A stretch of 19,062 nucleotides of DNA, taken from the NCBI GenBank assembly GCA_045635785.1, contig JAZTWJ010000045.1:1-19062 (forward strand), given 5' to 3'. Of this stretch, positions 1 to 6,948 are shown one piece after another. Origin of the DNA: Flemingiibacterium sp045635785. Its GTDB lineage: Bacteria; Bacillota; Clostridia; Oscillospirales; CAG-272. The notes below the pieces were generated by a model that was given only the letters and a program-made list of their open reading frames with translations, was not told where the DNA came from and ran no database searches. Made by a program: the position numbers and the translations under genes. How positions within the stretch are numbered: the first letter of the stretch is position 1; every line of letters begins with the position of its first letter.

Positions 1-669
1 AAGCTCGGACTTTACGTAAGCGGCGACATCGGCTGCTACACTCTCGGCGCGGCGGCACCGCTCGCGGCTATGGATACCACGCTCTGTATGGGCGCGTCCA
101 TCTCGGCGCTCCACGGCTTTAACAAGGTCCGCGGCGAGGCAGACAAGAGCGTAGCCGTAATCGGCGACTCGACGTTCATGCATTCGGGCATCACGGGACT
201 TGTCGACATTACATATAATAAGGGTATATCCACCGTCGTTATCGTGGACAACAGCATCACGGGTATGACGGGACATCAGCAGAATCCCTGCACCGGCTTC
301 ACCCTCAAGGGCGAGCCCGTCAATGGCATCCTGCTTGAAAATATTTGTAAAGCCGCAGGCGTGGATGAAGCACACATCCGCATCGTTGATCCGAATAACC
401 TTGCTGAGACCGAAAAGGTTCTGAAGGAAGAACTTGCTGCAAAATGTCCGTCTGTCATTATCTGCCGTCGTCCCTGCGCGCTTCTTAAATATGTGAAGCA
501 CGACGCGGCGCTGAAGGTGGATGCAAACAAGTGCATCGGATGCAAGCAGTGCATGAAGATCGGATGCCCCTGCATTTCGATCACGGATAAGAAGGCAAAA
601 ATCGACGAAACCCTTTGCAACGGATGCCATCTGTGCGAGCAGATGTGCAAATTCGGTGCAATTCAATAA
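1..669 (+). CDS. iorA: Indolepyruvate ferredoxin oxidoreductase, alpha subunit (3' part)
   Basis: This is the C-terminal part (about 222 residues) of the TPP-dependent subunit; the start lies upstream of the window. IorA with IorB oxidatively decarboxylates aryl-pyruvates from aromatic amino acids to aryl-acyl-CoA and reduces ferredoxin in the cytoplasm. Visible are the family's GDIGCYTLGA stretch at the window edge, a TPP pyrophosphate/Mg region (VIGDSTFMHSG then VDNSITGMTGHQQNP), and a C-terminal ferredoxin-like module with two cysteine clusters, CIGCKQCMKIGCPC and CNGCHLCEQMC, expected to bind two 4Fe-4S clusters. It ends in TAA, 26 bases before iorB, and a good ribosome binding site lies in the gap, so the two are co-transcribed. 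The identification is secure; only the missing N-terminus limits it. Confidence 0.96.
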   Translation, partial: KLGLYVSGDIGCYTLGAAAPLAAMDTTLCMGASISALHGFNKVRGEADKSVAVIGDSTFMHSGITGLVDITYNKGISTVVIVDNSITGMTGHQQNPCTGFTLKGEPVNGILLENICKAAGVDEAHIRIVDPNNLAETEKVLKEELAAKCPSVIICRRPCALLKYVKHDAALKVDANKCIGCKQCMKIGCPCISITDKKAKIDETLCNGCHLCEQMCKFGAIQ

Positions 670-695
670 GCGTAACGAGAAAAGGAGATCATAAA

Positions 696-1274
696 ATGGC
701 AACAAAAAATATCATGATTGTCGGCGTTGTCGGACAGGGTTCTCTGCTTGCCAGCCGTATCCTCGGAAACGCTGTTTTGCTTAAAGGCTATGACGTCAAG
801 GTTTCCGAAGTGCATGGCATGAGCCAGCGCGGCGGTTCGGTTGTAACGTATGTTAAATACGGAGACAAGGTGGCATCCCCCGTGATCTGTAAGGGTGAAG
901 CGGACATTATCATGTCCTTTGAACTGCTGGAAGCGGCAAGATGGCTCCCCTTCCTGAAAAAGGACGGTGTGATCATTACCAATACGCAGCAGATCAATCC
1001 AATGCCCGTTGTAACGGGTGCGGCTGAATATCCCACCGATCTTTTGGAAAAGATGAAGGCTTCCGGCGCGAAGGTCATTGCGGCAGATGCTCTTGCGATC
1101 GCACGCGAGGCGGGAAGCGAAAAGGCTGTGAATGTGGCTTTGATTGGTCTTATGGCAAATGCCCTCGGTTTTGATACGGAAACGCTGCATGAAGCGATCC
1201 GCATGTCGGTTCCCGTAAAGTTCATCGAACTGAATATGAAAGCATTTGAGCTTGGCGCAGCATATACCGCATAG
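696..1274 (+). CDS. iorB: Indolepyruvate ferredoxin oxidoreductase, beta subunit
   Basis: A 192-residue protein of the pyruvate/ketoisovalerate oxidoreductase gamma family, the small partner of IorA in CoA-dependent oxidation of aryl-pyruvates with ferredoxin as acceptor. It starts with a glycine-rich segment GVVGQGSLLASRIL (residues 10-23) followed by SEVHGMSQRGGSVV (37-50), both typical of this family, and has the usual length of a stand-alone IorB. I chose ATG 696 because AAAGGAG at 681-687 lies 8 bases upstream and the family begins just before the glycine-rich strand; the same frame stays open further upstream into iorA but has no ribosome binding site there. It is the middle gene of the iorA-iorB-ACT operon. 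Confidence 0.95.
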   Translation: MATKNIMIVGVVGQGSLLASRILGNAVLLKGYDVKVSEVHGMSQRGGSVVTYVKYGDKVASPVICKGEADIIMSFELLEAARWLPFLKKDGVIITNTQQINPMPVVTGAAEYPTDLLEKMKASGAKVIAADALAIAREAGSEKAVNVALIGLMANALGFDTETLHEAIRMSVPVKFIELNMKAFELGAAYTA

Positions 1275-1306
1275 TCTTAAGAAGGATGTGAAAGGAGAAA
1301 ATCGAA

Positions 1307-1720
1307 ATGATTATTAAGCAGATTTCCATCTTTGTCGAGAACAAACCCGGCAGATTGGCGGAGATCACTAAGATCATCGCTGACAATAAGATCAATATCC
1401 GCGCGTTATCCGTTGCGGATACCACCCACTTCGGCATTCTGCGCATCATCGTTGACCATCCGGAGGAGGTTGAAAAGGTACTGAAGGATGCGGGCTTGAC
1501 CGTTTCCATCACCTCTGTCATCACTGCCTGCATTCACGATAAGCCCGGCGGACTTGCCGAGGTGCTGGGACTTCTGGCGTCCAACGACATCGCCATCGAA
1601 TACATGTACGCATTCATCGCAAAGAGCGATAACGAGGCGTATGTTGTTATGCGTATCGAGGCAGAGGGCGCGGCAGCGAAGCTTTTGAGCGAGCATGGCT
1701 TCACCGGCATGGATGCGTAA
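1307..1720 (+). CDS. Tandem ACT-domain protein (amino-acid binding, IOR-associated)
   Basis: A 137-residue protein made of two ACT domains (about residues 4-67 and 72-135), with ISIFVENKPGRLAEITKII opening the first and ITACIHDKPGGLAEVLGLL opening the second. ACT pairs usually bind free amino acids and act as sensors. No catalytic domain is attached, so it resembles the stand-alone COG4747-type proteins often found beside aryl-CoA ligase or IOR genes. It starts 32 bases after iorB with AAAGGAG at 1291-1297 and is the last gene before a strong terminator, so it belongs to the ior operon. I infer that it senses an aromatic or branched amino acid connected with the IOR substrate; the ligand cannot be read from the sequence. 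Confidence 0.88.
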   Translation: MIIKQISIFVENKPGRLAEITKIIADNKINIRALSVADTTHFGILRIIVDHPEEVEKVLKDAGLTVSITSVITACIHDKPGGLAEVLGLLASNDIAIEYMYAFIAKSDNEAYVVMRIEAEGAAAKLLSEHGFTGMDA

Positions 1721-1749
1721 TTTTAAGAAAAAAGCATTAGATTTTTATG

Positions 1750-1776
1750 GCTCCGCGGGAAACCGCGGAGCTTTTT
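1750..1776 (+). terminator. Intrinsic terminator of the ior operon
   Basis: A perfect 9-bp GC-rich stem, GCTCCGCGG and CCGCGGAGC, closes on a GAAA tetraloop (1759-1762) and is followed by TTTTT at 1772-1776. It lies 29 bases after the stop of the ACT gene and separates the ior operon from hflK. Confidence 0.93.
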
Positions 1777-1808
1777 GTAAGTATTTGCAAAAATCATATA
1801 AATCCGTA

Positions 1809-1837
1809 ACACCTTATTCACAGGTATGCGTTATAAT
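1809..1837 (+). promoter_or_regulatory. Probable sigma-A type promoter for hflKC
   Basis: TATAAT occurs at 1832-1837, about 72 bases before the hflK start and after the ior terminator. No good -35 hexamer lies 16-18 bases upstream, so only the -10 element supports the call. Confidence 0.4.
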
Positions 1838-1908
1838 ATATATACAGTCTCGTGACCGCGTTCCGTAATGCGACGACCGCGCGCATGGGCGATTTATGGA
1901 GGATGCTT

Positions 1909-2904
1909 ATGAACAATTTTACAGAGGACGGCAAGGTTTACTATACAAACCCCAATAAAAAGCCGCCCGCAAATTTCAAAAAAATTCGCAACGTGGCAAT
2001 TATCATTCTCGTTGCGGCTGTAGTGTTTACGGTGCTTTCGACCTGTTGGTACACCGTCGATGAAAAGCAGCAAGCGGTGGTCACCACCTTTGGAAAGGTA
2101 ACGGGTATCACGGATGCAGGCATTCATTTTAAGGCGCCCTTTGGCATTCAGCTCGTGGATACGGTGGATGTCAACGTCTATCAAAAGATCGAGCTTGGCT
2201 ATCGCTCAAACGGCGTTACAGGCGATTATGACATCATCGAGCGCGAATCGAAGATGATCACCGGTGACTACAACATCGTCAATGTGGATTTTTTCGTTGA
2301 GTACAAGATCTCCGATCCGGTGAAATATCTTTACAGCTCCCGCAATCCCGAGGAAATTCTTCGCAATCTCATTCAGTCGCAGATCCGTGCGGTGGTTGGA
2401 TCCGCAACGGTGGATCAGGTTCTGACCGATGGCAAAACGGACATCCAGATTCGCGTGAAAGAGCTGGTGACCGATATTCTTGCAACCTATGATATCGGCT
2501 TGACGCTCACCGATATTAAGATCCAGGACTCCGAGCCTCCCACAGATTCGGTCAATGAGGCATTCAAGTCTGTCGAAACCGCTAAGCAGGGCGCAGAAAC
2601 TGCCATCAACCAGGCAAAGGCGTACAGTAACTCCGAGCTTCCCAAGGCAGAGGCGGAGGCTGACCAGCTGACGCAGAATGCGGAATATCTCAAGCAGAAC
2701 CGCATCAACGAAGCAATTAAGCAGGTCGCTCGCTTTGAAGCGATGTACGGCGAATATGCAAAAAACCCCGAGATCACCAAGCTTCGCATGTATTATGAGA
2801 TGATCGAGCAGGCTCTGCCGGGCGTTAAGCTTTATATCGACGCATCGGACGGAACCACAGAAAAGCTTCTTCCCCTTGACGATTTCGCATCGTCCGCTAA
2901 ATAA
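1909..2904 (+). CDS. hflK: SPFH/band-7 membrane protein, HflK-like
   Basis: A 331-residue membrane-anchored SPFH protein. A short cytoplasmic N-terminus is followed by one hydrophobic segment (residues about 29-46), the conserved YTVDEKQQAVVTTFGKV entry into the SPFH domain (49-64), and a C-terminal Ala/Glu/Lys-rich helical region (about 235-300) likely to form a coiled coil. In proteobacteria HflK and HflC form a large cage around the FtsH protease and tune its activity. I chose ATG 1909, with GGAGGA at 1898-1903 five bases upstream; a start near 1852 would add residues with no family resemblance and no ribosome binding site. hflC follows after 12 bases, so they form an operon. No ftsH, hflX or hfq is adjacent. 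HflK rather than a generic flotillin is inferred from the paired HflC-like partner. Confidence 0.88.
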   Translation: MNNFTEDGKVYYTNPNKKPPANFKKIRNVAIIILVAAVVFTVLSTCWYTVDEKQQAVVTTFGKVTGITDAGIHFKAPFGIQLVDTVDVNVYQKIELGYRSNGVTGDYDIIERESKMITGDYNIVNVDFFVEYKISDPVKYLYSSRNPEEILRNLIQSQIRAVVGSATVDQVLTDGKTDIQIRVKELVTDILATYDIGLTLTDIKIQDSEPPTDSVNEAFKSVETAKQGAETAINQAKAYSNSELPKAEAEADQLTQNAEYLKQNRINEAIKQVARFEAMYGEYAKNPEITKLRMYYEMIEQALPGVKLYIDASDGTTEKLLPLDDFASSAK

Positions 2905-2916
2905 GGAGGAATATAT

Positions 2917-3792
2917 ATGAAAAAAGGTACTATTATCGCCATTGCCATTGTGATCGTGCTGCTGTTTGTGGGCTTCAACTCGTTTTTCACAGTGGCGGAA
3001 AACGAATACGTGTGTGTTATGCGATTCTCGGAGATCGTTTCCGTTGTGGATACCGCGGGATTGCACTTTAAGATTCCCTTTATTGACGGCACTCGCCCAT
3101 TCCCCAAAACCACACTGATTTACGATATTCCTCCCTCTGAAGTGCTGACCTCGGACAAAAAGAACATGACCGTTGACAGCTACATCATCTGGGAGATCGA
3201 AGATGCGCGTACCTTCTACCGTACGCTTGGTACAATCGGTGAGGCGGAAGCGCGTCTGAATGCGGTGACATACAACTCGCTGAAGAATCTGATGGGACGC
3301 CTGAAGCAGGATGACATCATCAACACTGAGGATGCATCCGGACGTAACGATATCTATGCAGGCATTACCACCGAGGTGGCAGATCTTTGCATTACATATG
3401 GCATTAACGTGCTTGACGTGCGTATCAAGCGCTTTGATCTGGCGCAGAGCAACGAGGATGCTGTTTATGCGCGCATGATCTCCGACCGTAATCAGATGGC
3501 AGAGAAATATATTGCGGATGGCAACTACGAAGCATCCATCATTCGCAACGAGGTGGATAAGCAGGTGAACATTATCGTTTCCAATGCGAAAGCTGAGGCG
3601 GCGCGTTTAGAAGCAGAAGGCGAGCAGGAGTACATGCGTCTGTTGGCAGAAGCTTACAACAGCGACGATAAGAAGGAATTCTACGAATTCATCCGCGCGC
3701 TGGATGCACTCAAGGCTTCGCTTCAGGGCGAGGAAAAAGTGATCATTCTCGACAAAAATTCCGCCCTCGGAAAGATTTTGGTGAATCCCTGA
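2917..3792 (+). CDS. hflC: SPFH/band-7 membrane protein, HflC-like
   Basis: A 291-residue SPFH protein with an N-terminal hydrophobic anchor (residues about 5-24) followed by FTVAENEYVCVMRFSEI, the HflC-type start of the SPFH domain. The region DVRIKRFDLAQSNEDAVYARM (about 168-188) resembles HflC, as does the following charged helix rich in Glu, Ala and Arg (ISDRNQMAEKY onward). Length matches HflC (around 290-335 residues in known members). The ribosome binding site AAGGAGG (2903-2909) sits 7 bases before ATG 2917. It pairs with the preceding HflK-like gene, and a terminator follows. A role in controlling a membrane protease or membrane microdomains is known for the family but not shown here. 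Confidence 0.9.
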   Translation: MKKGTIIAIAIVIVLLFVGFNSFFTVAENEYVCVMRFSEIVSVVDTAGLHFKIPFIDGTRPFPKTTLIYDIPPSEVLTSDKKNMTVDSYIIWEIEDARTFYRTLGTIGEAEARLNAVTYNSLKNLMGRLKQDDIINTEDASGRNDIYAGITTEVADLCITYGINVLDVRIKRFDLAQSNEDAVYARMISDRNQMAEKYIADGNYEASIIRNEVDKQVNIIVSNAKAEAARLEAEGEQEYMRLLAEAYNSDDKKEFYEFIRALDALKASLQGEEKVIILDKNSALGKILVNP

Positions 3793-3820
3793 CGGAAGAT
3801 AACCTATTAAAACATTGCAG

Positions 3821-3858
3821 GCACCGTTCGGGCAATTTCGTCCGAACGGTGCTTCTTA
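3821..3858 (+). terminator. Intrinsic terminator after hflC
   Basis: An 11-bp perfect stem, GCACCGTTCGG (3821-3831) and CCGAACGGTGC (3842-3852), encloses a 10-base loop and is followed by the moderately T-rich TTCTTATTT. It closes the hflKC unit 28 bases after the stop codon. Confidence 0.85.
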
Positions 3859-3886
3859 TTTCACATTACGATCGCCATCGTTTGAT

Positions 3887-3908
3887 GGGGGACGAGGCCC
3901 CCTTTTTT
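3887..3908 (+). terminator. Possible second, short terminator-like hairpin
   Basis: GGGGG (3887-3891) can pair with CCCCC (3898-3902) around a six-base loop, directly followed by six T residues (3903-3908). The stem is only 5 bp, so it may be a backup terminator or chance. It lies upstream of the mecA promoter. Confidence 0.4.
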
Positions 3909-3930
3909 CCGCTTGGAAAAAATTTAGGGG

Positions 3931-3959
3931 TTTCCTTTTTGCCGCTTTTCGCTTATAAT
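3931..3959 (+). promoter_or_regulatory. Probable promoter of the mecA-like gene
   Basis: TATAAT at 3954-3959 lies 33 bases before the start codon. At 17-base spacing the -35 position (3931-3936) reads TTTCCT, a weak match. It sits downstream of the hflC terminator, where a new transcription unit would be expected to start. Confidence 0.5.
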
Positions 3960-3992
3960 ATAATAAGATGAACTGCAAGAAAGGAACGAACA

Positions 3993-4583
3993 ATGGATCA
4001 CATCAAGATCTCTCAAGATAAATTAAAGCTCATGCTATCCGACGCAGATCTCGCCCATTATAAGCTAAACATGCGTGAATTGGAAGGAGAGGGCACCCTA
4101 TCCCGCAAAACATTTCGCGATTTATTTGCGGATATCAAGCGGAACATCGGCTTTGATGCAGCAGATGATAAGGTTTTCATCCAGCTGTATCCTTCGCGGG
4201 ATGGCGGCGCGGAGCTATACATAACCAGGCTCTCGCATGATGAAAAACGGTCGTGTATGGACGGAAATGCACACATTAGCATCAGCACGGTGTTTGCTTT
4301 TTGCTCCATGCGGATGCTGCTCAAAGCCTGCACCCATCTTTTGGAGCTTGAGGGGCAGAGCTGCTCCTCCGCATGGCAGGAGGAAGGGAAGTATTACCTC
4401 ATTTTAGAGGAGAAAATTGCCTGCATTGACTATTTACGGGGGAACCGTCCGACCGAGAGGCATCGAATTATTGGTGATTATGGCAAAATTTATACCGATC
4501 CGACCATGATTCATTATGTAAAAGAACATTGTTTATGTTTTTGCGAAAAAAATGCTGTTAAAATCCTTTCAAGTATGGTATAA
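3993..4583 (+). CDS. mecA: MecA-family adaptor protein
   Basis: A 196-residue protein resembling clostridial MecA/NegA adaptors, which in Bacillus deliver substrates such as ComK to the ClpCP protease. The N-terminal domain opens with MDHIKISQDKLKLMLSDADL and runs to FIQLYPSRDGGAELYITRL (residues 62-80), a segment characteristic of the family. A low-complexity linker (about 81-95) leads to a C-terminal domain (about 96-175, with YYLILEE at 134-140) matching the ClpC-binding half. Known MecA is a little longer (about 218 residues in B. subtilis). AAAGGA lies shortly before ATG 3993. Odd points are a high cysteine content and the C-terminal triplet C180, C182, C184. No competence gene is nearby. 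The next gene's -10 promoter element overlaps the stop codon. Confidence 0.82.
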   Translation: MDHIKISQDKLKLMLSDADLAHYKLNMRELEGEGTLSRKTFRDLFADIKRNIGFDAADDKVFIQLYPSRDGGAELYITRLSHDEKRSCMDGNAHISISTVFAFCSMRMLLKACTHLLELEGQSCSSAWQEEGKYYLILEEKIACIDYLRGNRPTERHRIIGDYGKIYTDPTMIHYVKEHCLCFCEKNAVKILSSMV

Positions 4584-4584
4584 T
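4556..4584 (+). promoter_or_regulatory. Extended -10 promoter of the udg-ansA-pyr run, overlapping the mecA stop
   Basis: TGGTATAAT at 4576-4584 is a perfect extended -10 element, and the mecA TAA stop (4581-4583) lies inside it. The -35 position at 17-base spacing (TGTTAA) is poor, as is common with extended -10 promoters. The distance to the udg start is about 43 bases. Confidence 0.65.
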
Positions 4585-4627
4585 ATATATAGATAATCTT
4601 AAAGAATCGAAAAGGACAGACGTGGAT

Positions 4628-5206
4628 ATGAATCTCGATGAATTGGCGAAGGCTTGTGGGGACTGTCATCAGTGTCCCCTTGGCGATACTCGTACCAATC
4701 TTGTATTCGGCACGGGCAATCAAAATGCCAGATTGATGTTTGTCGGAGAAGCGCCCGGCGAAAAAGAGGATCTGTCGGGCGTTCCCTTTGTTGGCGCGGC
4801 AGGAAAGCTGCTGGACCGCTTCCTTGAGGCGGTGGATATTCCGCGCGAGGAGATTTACATAGCGAATATTCTCAAATGCCGCCCGCCGAAAAATCGCGAT
4901 CCCTTTCCAGCGGAGGAGGATGCCTGCATTGGTTGGCTACGCGAACAGGTGCGGATCATTTCGCCGGAGATCATCGTCTGTCTTGGACGGATCTCTGCCA
5001 TGCGGCTCATTAAGCCCGATTTCAAGATCACAAAGGAGCATGGCGTTTGGTTTGAGCGAAACGGCTGGAAAATGTGCGCGGTATATCATCCCTCCGCTCT
5101 TTTGCGCGATCCGCGCAAAAAGGAAGACATGCTCACCGATATGAAAGCCATTAAGGCGGCGCTGGATCATTTAGCGGAAGTATCAACGGCAGAGGGGAGC
5201 CTTTAA
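4628..5206 (+). CDS. udg: Uracil-DNA glycosylase, family 4 (Fe-S)
   Basis: A 192-residue family 4 uracil-DNA glycosylase, which removes uracil from DNA after cytosine deamination or dUTP incorporation. The four ligands expected for the 4Fe-4S cluster are visible: C13 and C16 in CHQCPL, C84 in KCRPPKNR and C100 in EEDAC. The active-site motif GEAPGEKED (residues 40-48) has the GEAPG signature of this family, PFVGAAGKLLD follows, and the C-terminal motif is HPSALLR (154-160). Length fits the family (around 190-200). The start is ambiguous: ATG 4628 sits 11 bases after AAAGGA (4611-4616), while GTG 4622 sits 5 bases after it; I prefer ATG because family members begin at this point. It appears to head the run leading into pyrimidine synthesis, 45 bases before ansA. 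Confidence 0.93.
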   Translation: MNLDELAKACGDCHQCPLGDTRTNLVFGTGNQNARLMFVGEAPGEKEDLSGVPFVGAAGKLLDRFLEAVDIPREEIYIANILKCRPPKNRDPFPAEEDACIGWLREQVRIISPEIIVCLGRISAMRLIKPDFKITKEHGVWFERNGWKMCAVYHPSALLRDPRKKEDMLTDMKAIKAALDHLAEVSTAEGSL

Positions 5207-5251
5207 GTGATATAAGGAATCTTTCAATTTCGTGAAGGAATGATGAAGCAC

Positions 5252-6286
5252 ATGAACATTCTCTTGATGATGACCGGCGGCACCATTTGCACCATGGCAA
5301 ATTCCGACGGACATCTTTCTGCCAATACAAATCAAGCGGTTCCACTGCTCGTAGATCATCTTAAAAAGGATGGCTTTGCGGATGTGCATTTTGATGTGTC
5401 ACCCGTGATGAATATTTTAAGCGAGAATATGACCTTTGCCAGACTCAATACGCTGCTTGATACTTTTAGGCGTCTCAAAACGCGCATAGAAGCTGCTGAC
5501 GGCGTGATCATCACACATGGGACAGATACCCTCGCTTATACTTCAAGCCTGCTTGCATTGGCGCTGGCGGGCTGGACGGACAAGCCTGTGATGCTGGTTT
5601 CCAGCGATCTCACCTTATCCGACAAAAATGCCAACGGTCATGCCAACTTCAAGGCGGCGGTAGAATTGATCGGGCACGGTTTTGGTGCGGGTGTTTATGT
5701 GCCATACCGTAATTCCGATGGGGTGATGTATCTTCATCATGGCGCGCATCTTCGGCAATGTGCAAACTTTACCGCAGATTTCTTTTCGGAGGACTTGACA
5801 CCCTACGACAAGGCGAAGCCTTACAAGATCGATGCGGAAGCATCCATGCTTTCACAGCTCACCCGTCTTGAAGATTGCGTTCTCCGTATCGAGCCATATG
5901 TGGGCATCGACTATGCGCTGTATGCGCTTCCAAAGCGTATCAAGGCGGTCCTGCACGGCAGCTACCATTCCGGAACAGCCTGCGTGGAGCGTGGAAAAGC
6001 GGTCGGAGCGTACTCGAGTCGCTCGCTTTTATATTTACAAAAAAGATGCAAAATGGACGGCATAGATCTGTTCCTTTCGCCGCTTCGTGCATCACAGCGC
6101 GGAAGCCTTGCCGGCTCCTATGAGACGGCGGTGGATCTTCTGCAAAACGGCGCACAGCCGATCTATTCACTGACAAACGAAACGGCATATATGAAACTTG
6201 CACTTGCTTATTCTCTAGGTTATGAAGGAGAGGAGGTAGGGCTGTTCCTTGATCGCGAGGTGGCATCGGAACGGCTCGTGTACTGA
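5252..6286 (+). CDS. ansA: L-asparaginase (type I-like)
   Basis: A 344-residue asparaginase/glutaminase-family protein that hydrolyses asparagine to aspartate and ammonia. The first nucleophile motif is MTGGTI (T11 in TGGTI, residues 8-12) and the second is GVIITHGTDTLAYTSS (84-99), containing the conserved Thr-Asp pair T91-D92. There is no signal peptide, so it should be cytoplasmic. Of three in-frame ATGs (5240, 5243, 5252) I chose 5252: AAGGA at 5235-5239 is properly spaced only for this one, and family proteins begin right before the TGGTI strand. Its stop codon overlaps the next start (TGATG), showing translational coupling with the regulator. Aspartate is the substrate of aspartate transcarbamoylase, so a supply role for the pyr genes downstream is a reasonable inference. 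Confidence 0.88.
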   Translation: MNILLMMTGGTICTMANSDGHLSANTNQAVPLLVDHLKKDGFADVHFDVSPVMNILSENMTFARLNTLLDTFRRLKTRIEAADGVIITHGTDTLAYTSSLLALALAGWTDKPVMLVSSDLTLSDKNANGHANFKAAVELIGHGFGAGVYVPYRNSDGVMYLHHGAHLRQCANFTADFFSEDLTPYDKAKPYKIDAEASMLSQLTRLEDCVLRIEPYVGIDYALYALPKRIKAVLHGSYHSGTACVERGKAVGAYSSRSLLYLQKRCKMDGIDLFLSPLRASQRGSLAGSYETAVDLLQNGAQPIYSLTNETAYMKLALAYSLGYEGEEVGLFLDREVASERLVY

Positions 6287-6948
6287 TGGACAAGCTGAAA
6301 TTCAAGGTGCTTGCCAGCGATCCGATGTATGAGCGCCTTTTGCGCATTGAGCTTGCGCGGCTTGGAATGCTGGAATCGGCGGAAGGTGCGGCCGATTATC
6401 GCATTCTCGCGGCGGAGGGCATCACTGAATTGCCGCCTGTGCGAAGACTTCGCGCGGCGATATTCATCGACTGCGGATTGTTATCCGCCGCCCTTCCGGA
6501 GCAGGTGAAGGTGCTGATATTAGAGCGTCCCTTTTCTTTGACCGAGCTTCGGGAATTCCTTGCCAATGTCATGGAATCCGATGAAGACGGCGATTTTGAA
6601 GAAAACAAACTGATTTTAACGCCCGAGGATCAAACGGTATTCTTCGGCGATCAAACCATTCGCCTGACGCCGCGCGAATATGCGCTGCTGGCGTATCTGC
6701 ACGCGCGTCCGGGAGAGGTCATTTCCCGTAATGAGCTTCTTCGGAATCTTTGGCAGGATGAAAATGCTCGTGACACCAACGTGGTGGATGTTTATGTGCG
6801 CTTTCTCCGTTCAAAATTAGATGAGCCGCTGGGACTTCGCCTCATCCGTGCGGTGCGCGGCGAAGGCTATGTGTATGCTTATGAAAATGAGGGCGAACGA
6901 CTCCGCGCGGCGAAGCTCCATGGAAAGGATGAAAACAATGCATTATGA
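6286..6948 (+). CDS. OmpR/PhoB-type winged-helix regulator with degenerate receiver
   Basis: A 220-residue DNA-binding protein. The C-terminal half (about residues 108-200) is a clear OmpR/PhoB winged helix: LTPREYALLAYLHARPGEVIS, then RDTNVVDVYVRFLRSKLDEP and VRGEGYVY. The N-terminal half (about 1-98) looks like a shortened receiver: KVLASDPMYERLLRIELARLG resembles its first strand and helix, and LERPFSLTELREFL resembles the end of a receiver with the invariant Lys replaced by Arg (R81). I cannot place a phospho-acceptor Asp at the expected strand-3 position; D62 is the only nearby candidate and lies just 19 residues before R81 instead of about 50. No histidine kinase is adjacent. The start overlaps the ansA stop by one base and the stop lies 11 bases inside pyrC, so it is tightly coupled to both. 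Its target is unknown. Confidence 0.87.
   Translation: MDKLKFKVLASDPMYERLLRIELARLGMLESAEGAADYRILAAEGITELPPVRRLRAAIFIDCGLLSAALPEQVKVLILERPFSLTELREFLANVMESDEDGDFEENKLILTPEDQTVFFGDQTIRLTPREYALLAYLHARPGEVISRNELLRNLWQDENARDTNVVDVYVRFLRSKLDEPLGLRLIRAVRGEGYVYAYENEGERLRAAKLHGKDENNAL

Noticed and set aside
2206..3066. A 286-codon open frame on the minus strand
   Set aside because: Antisense to hflK and hflC, rich in His/Cys/Arg as expected for a shadow frame, no family resemblance and no ribosome binding site.
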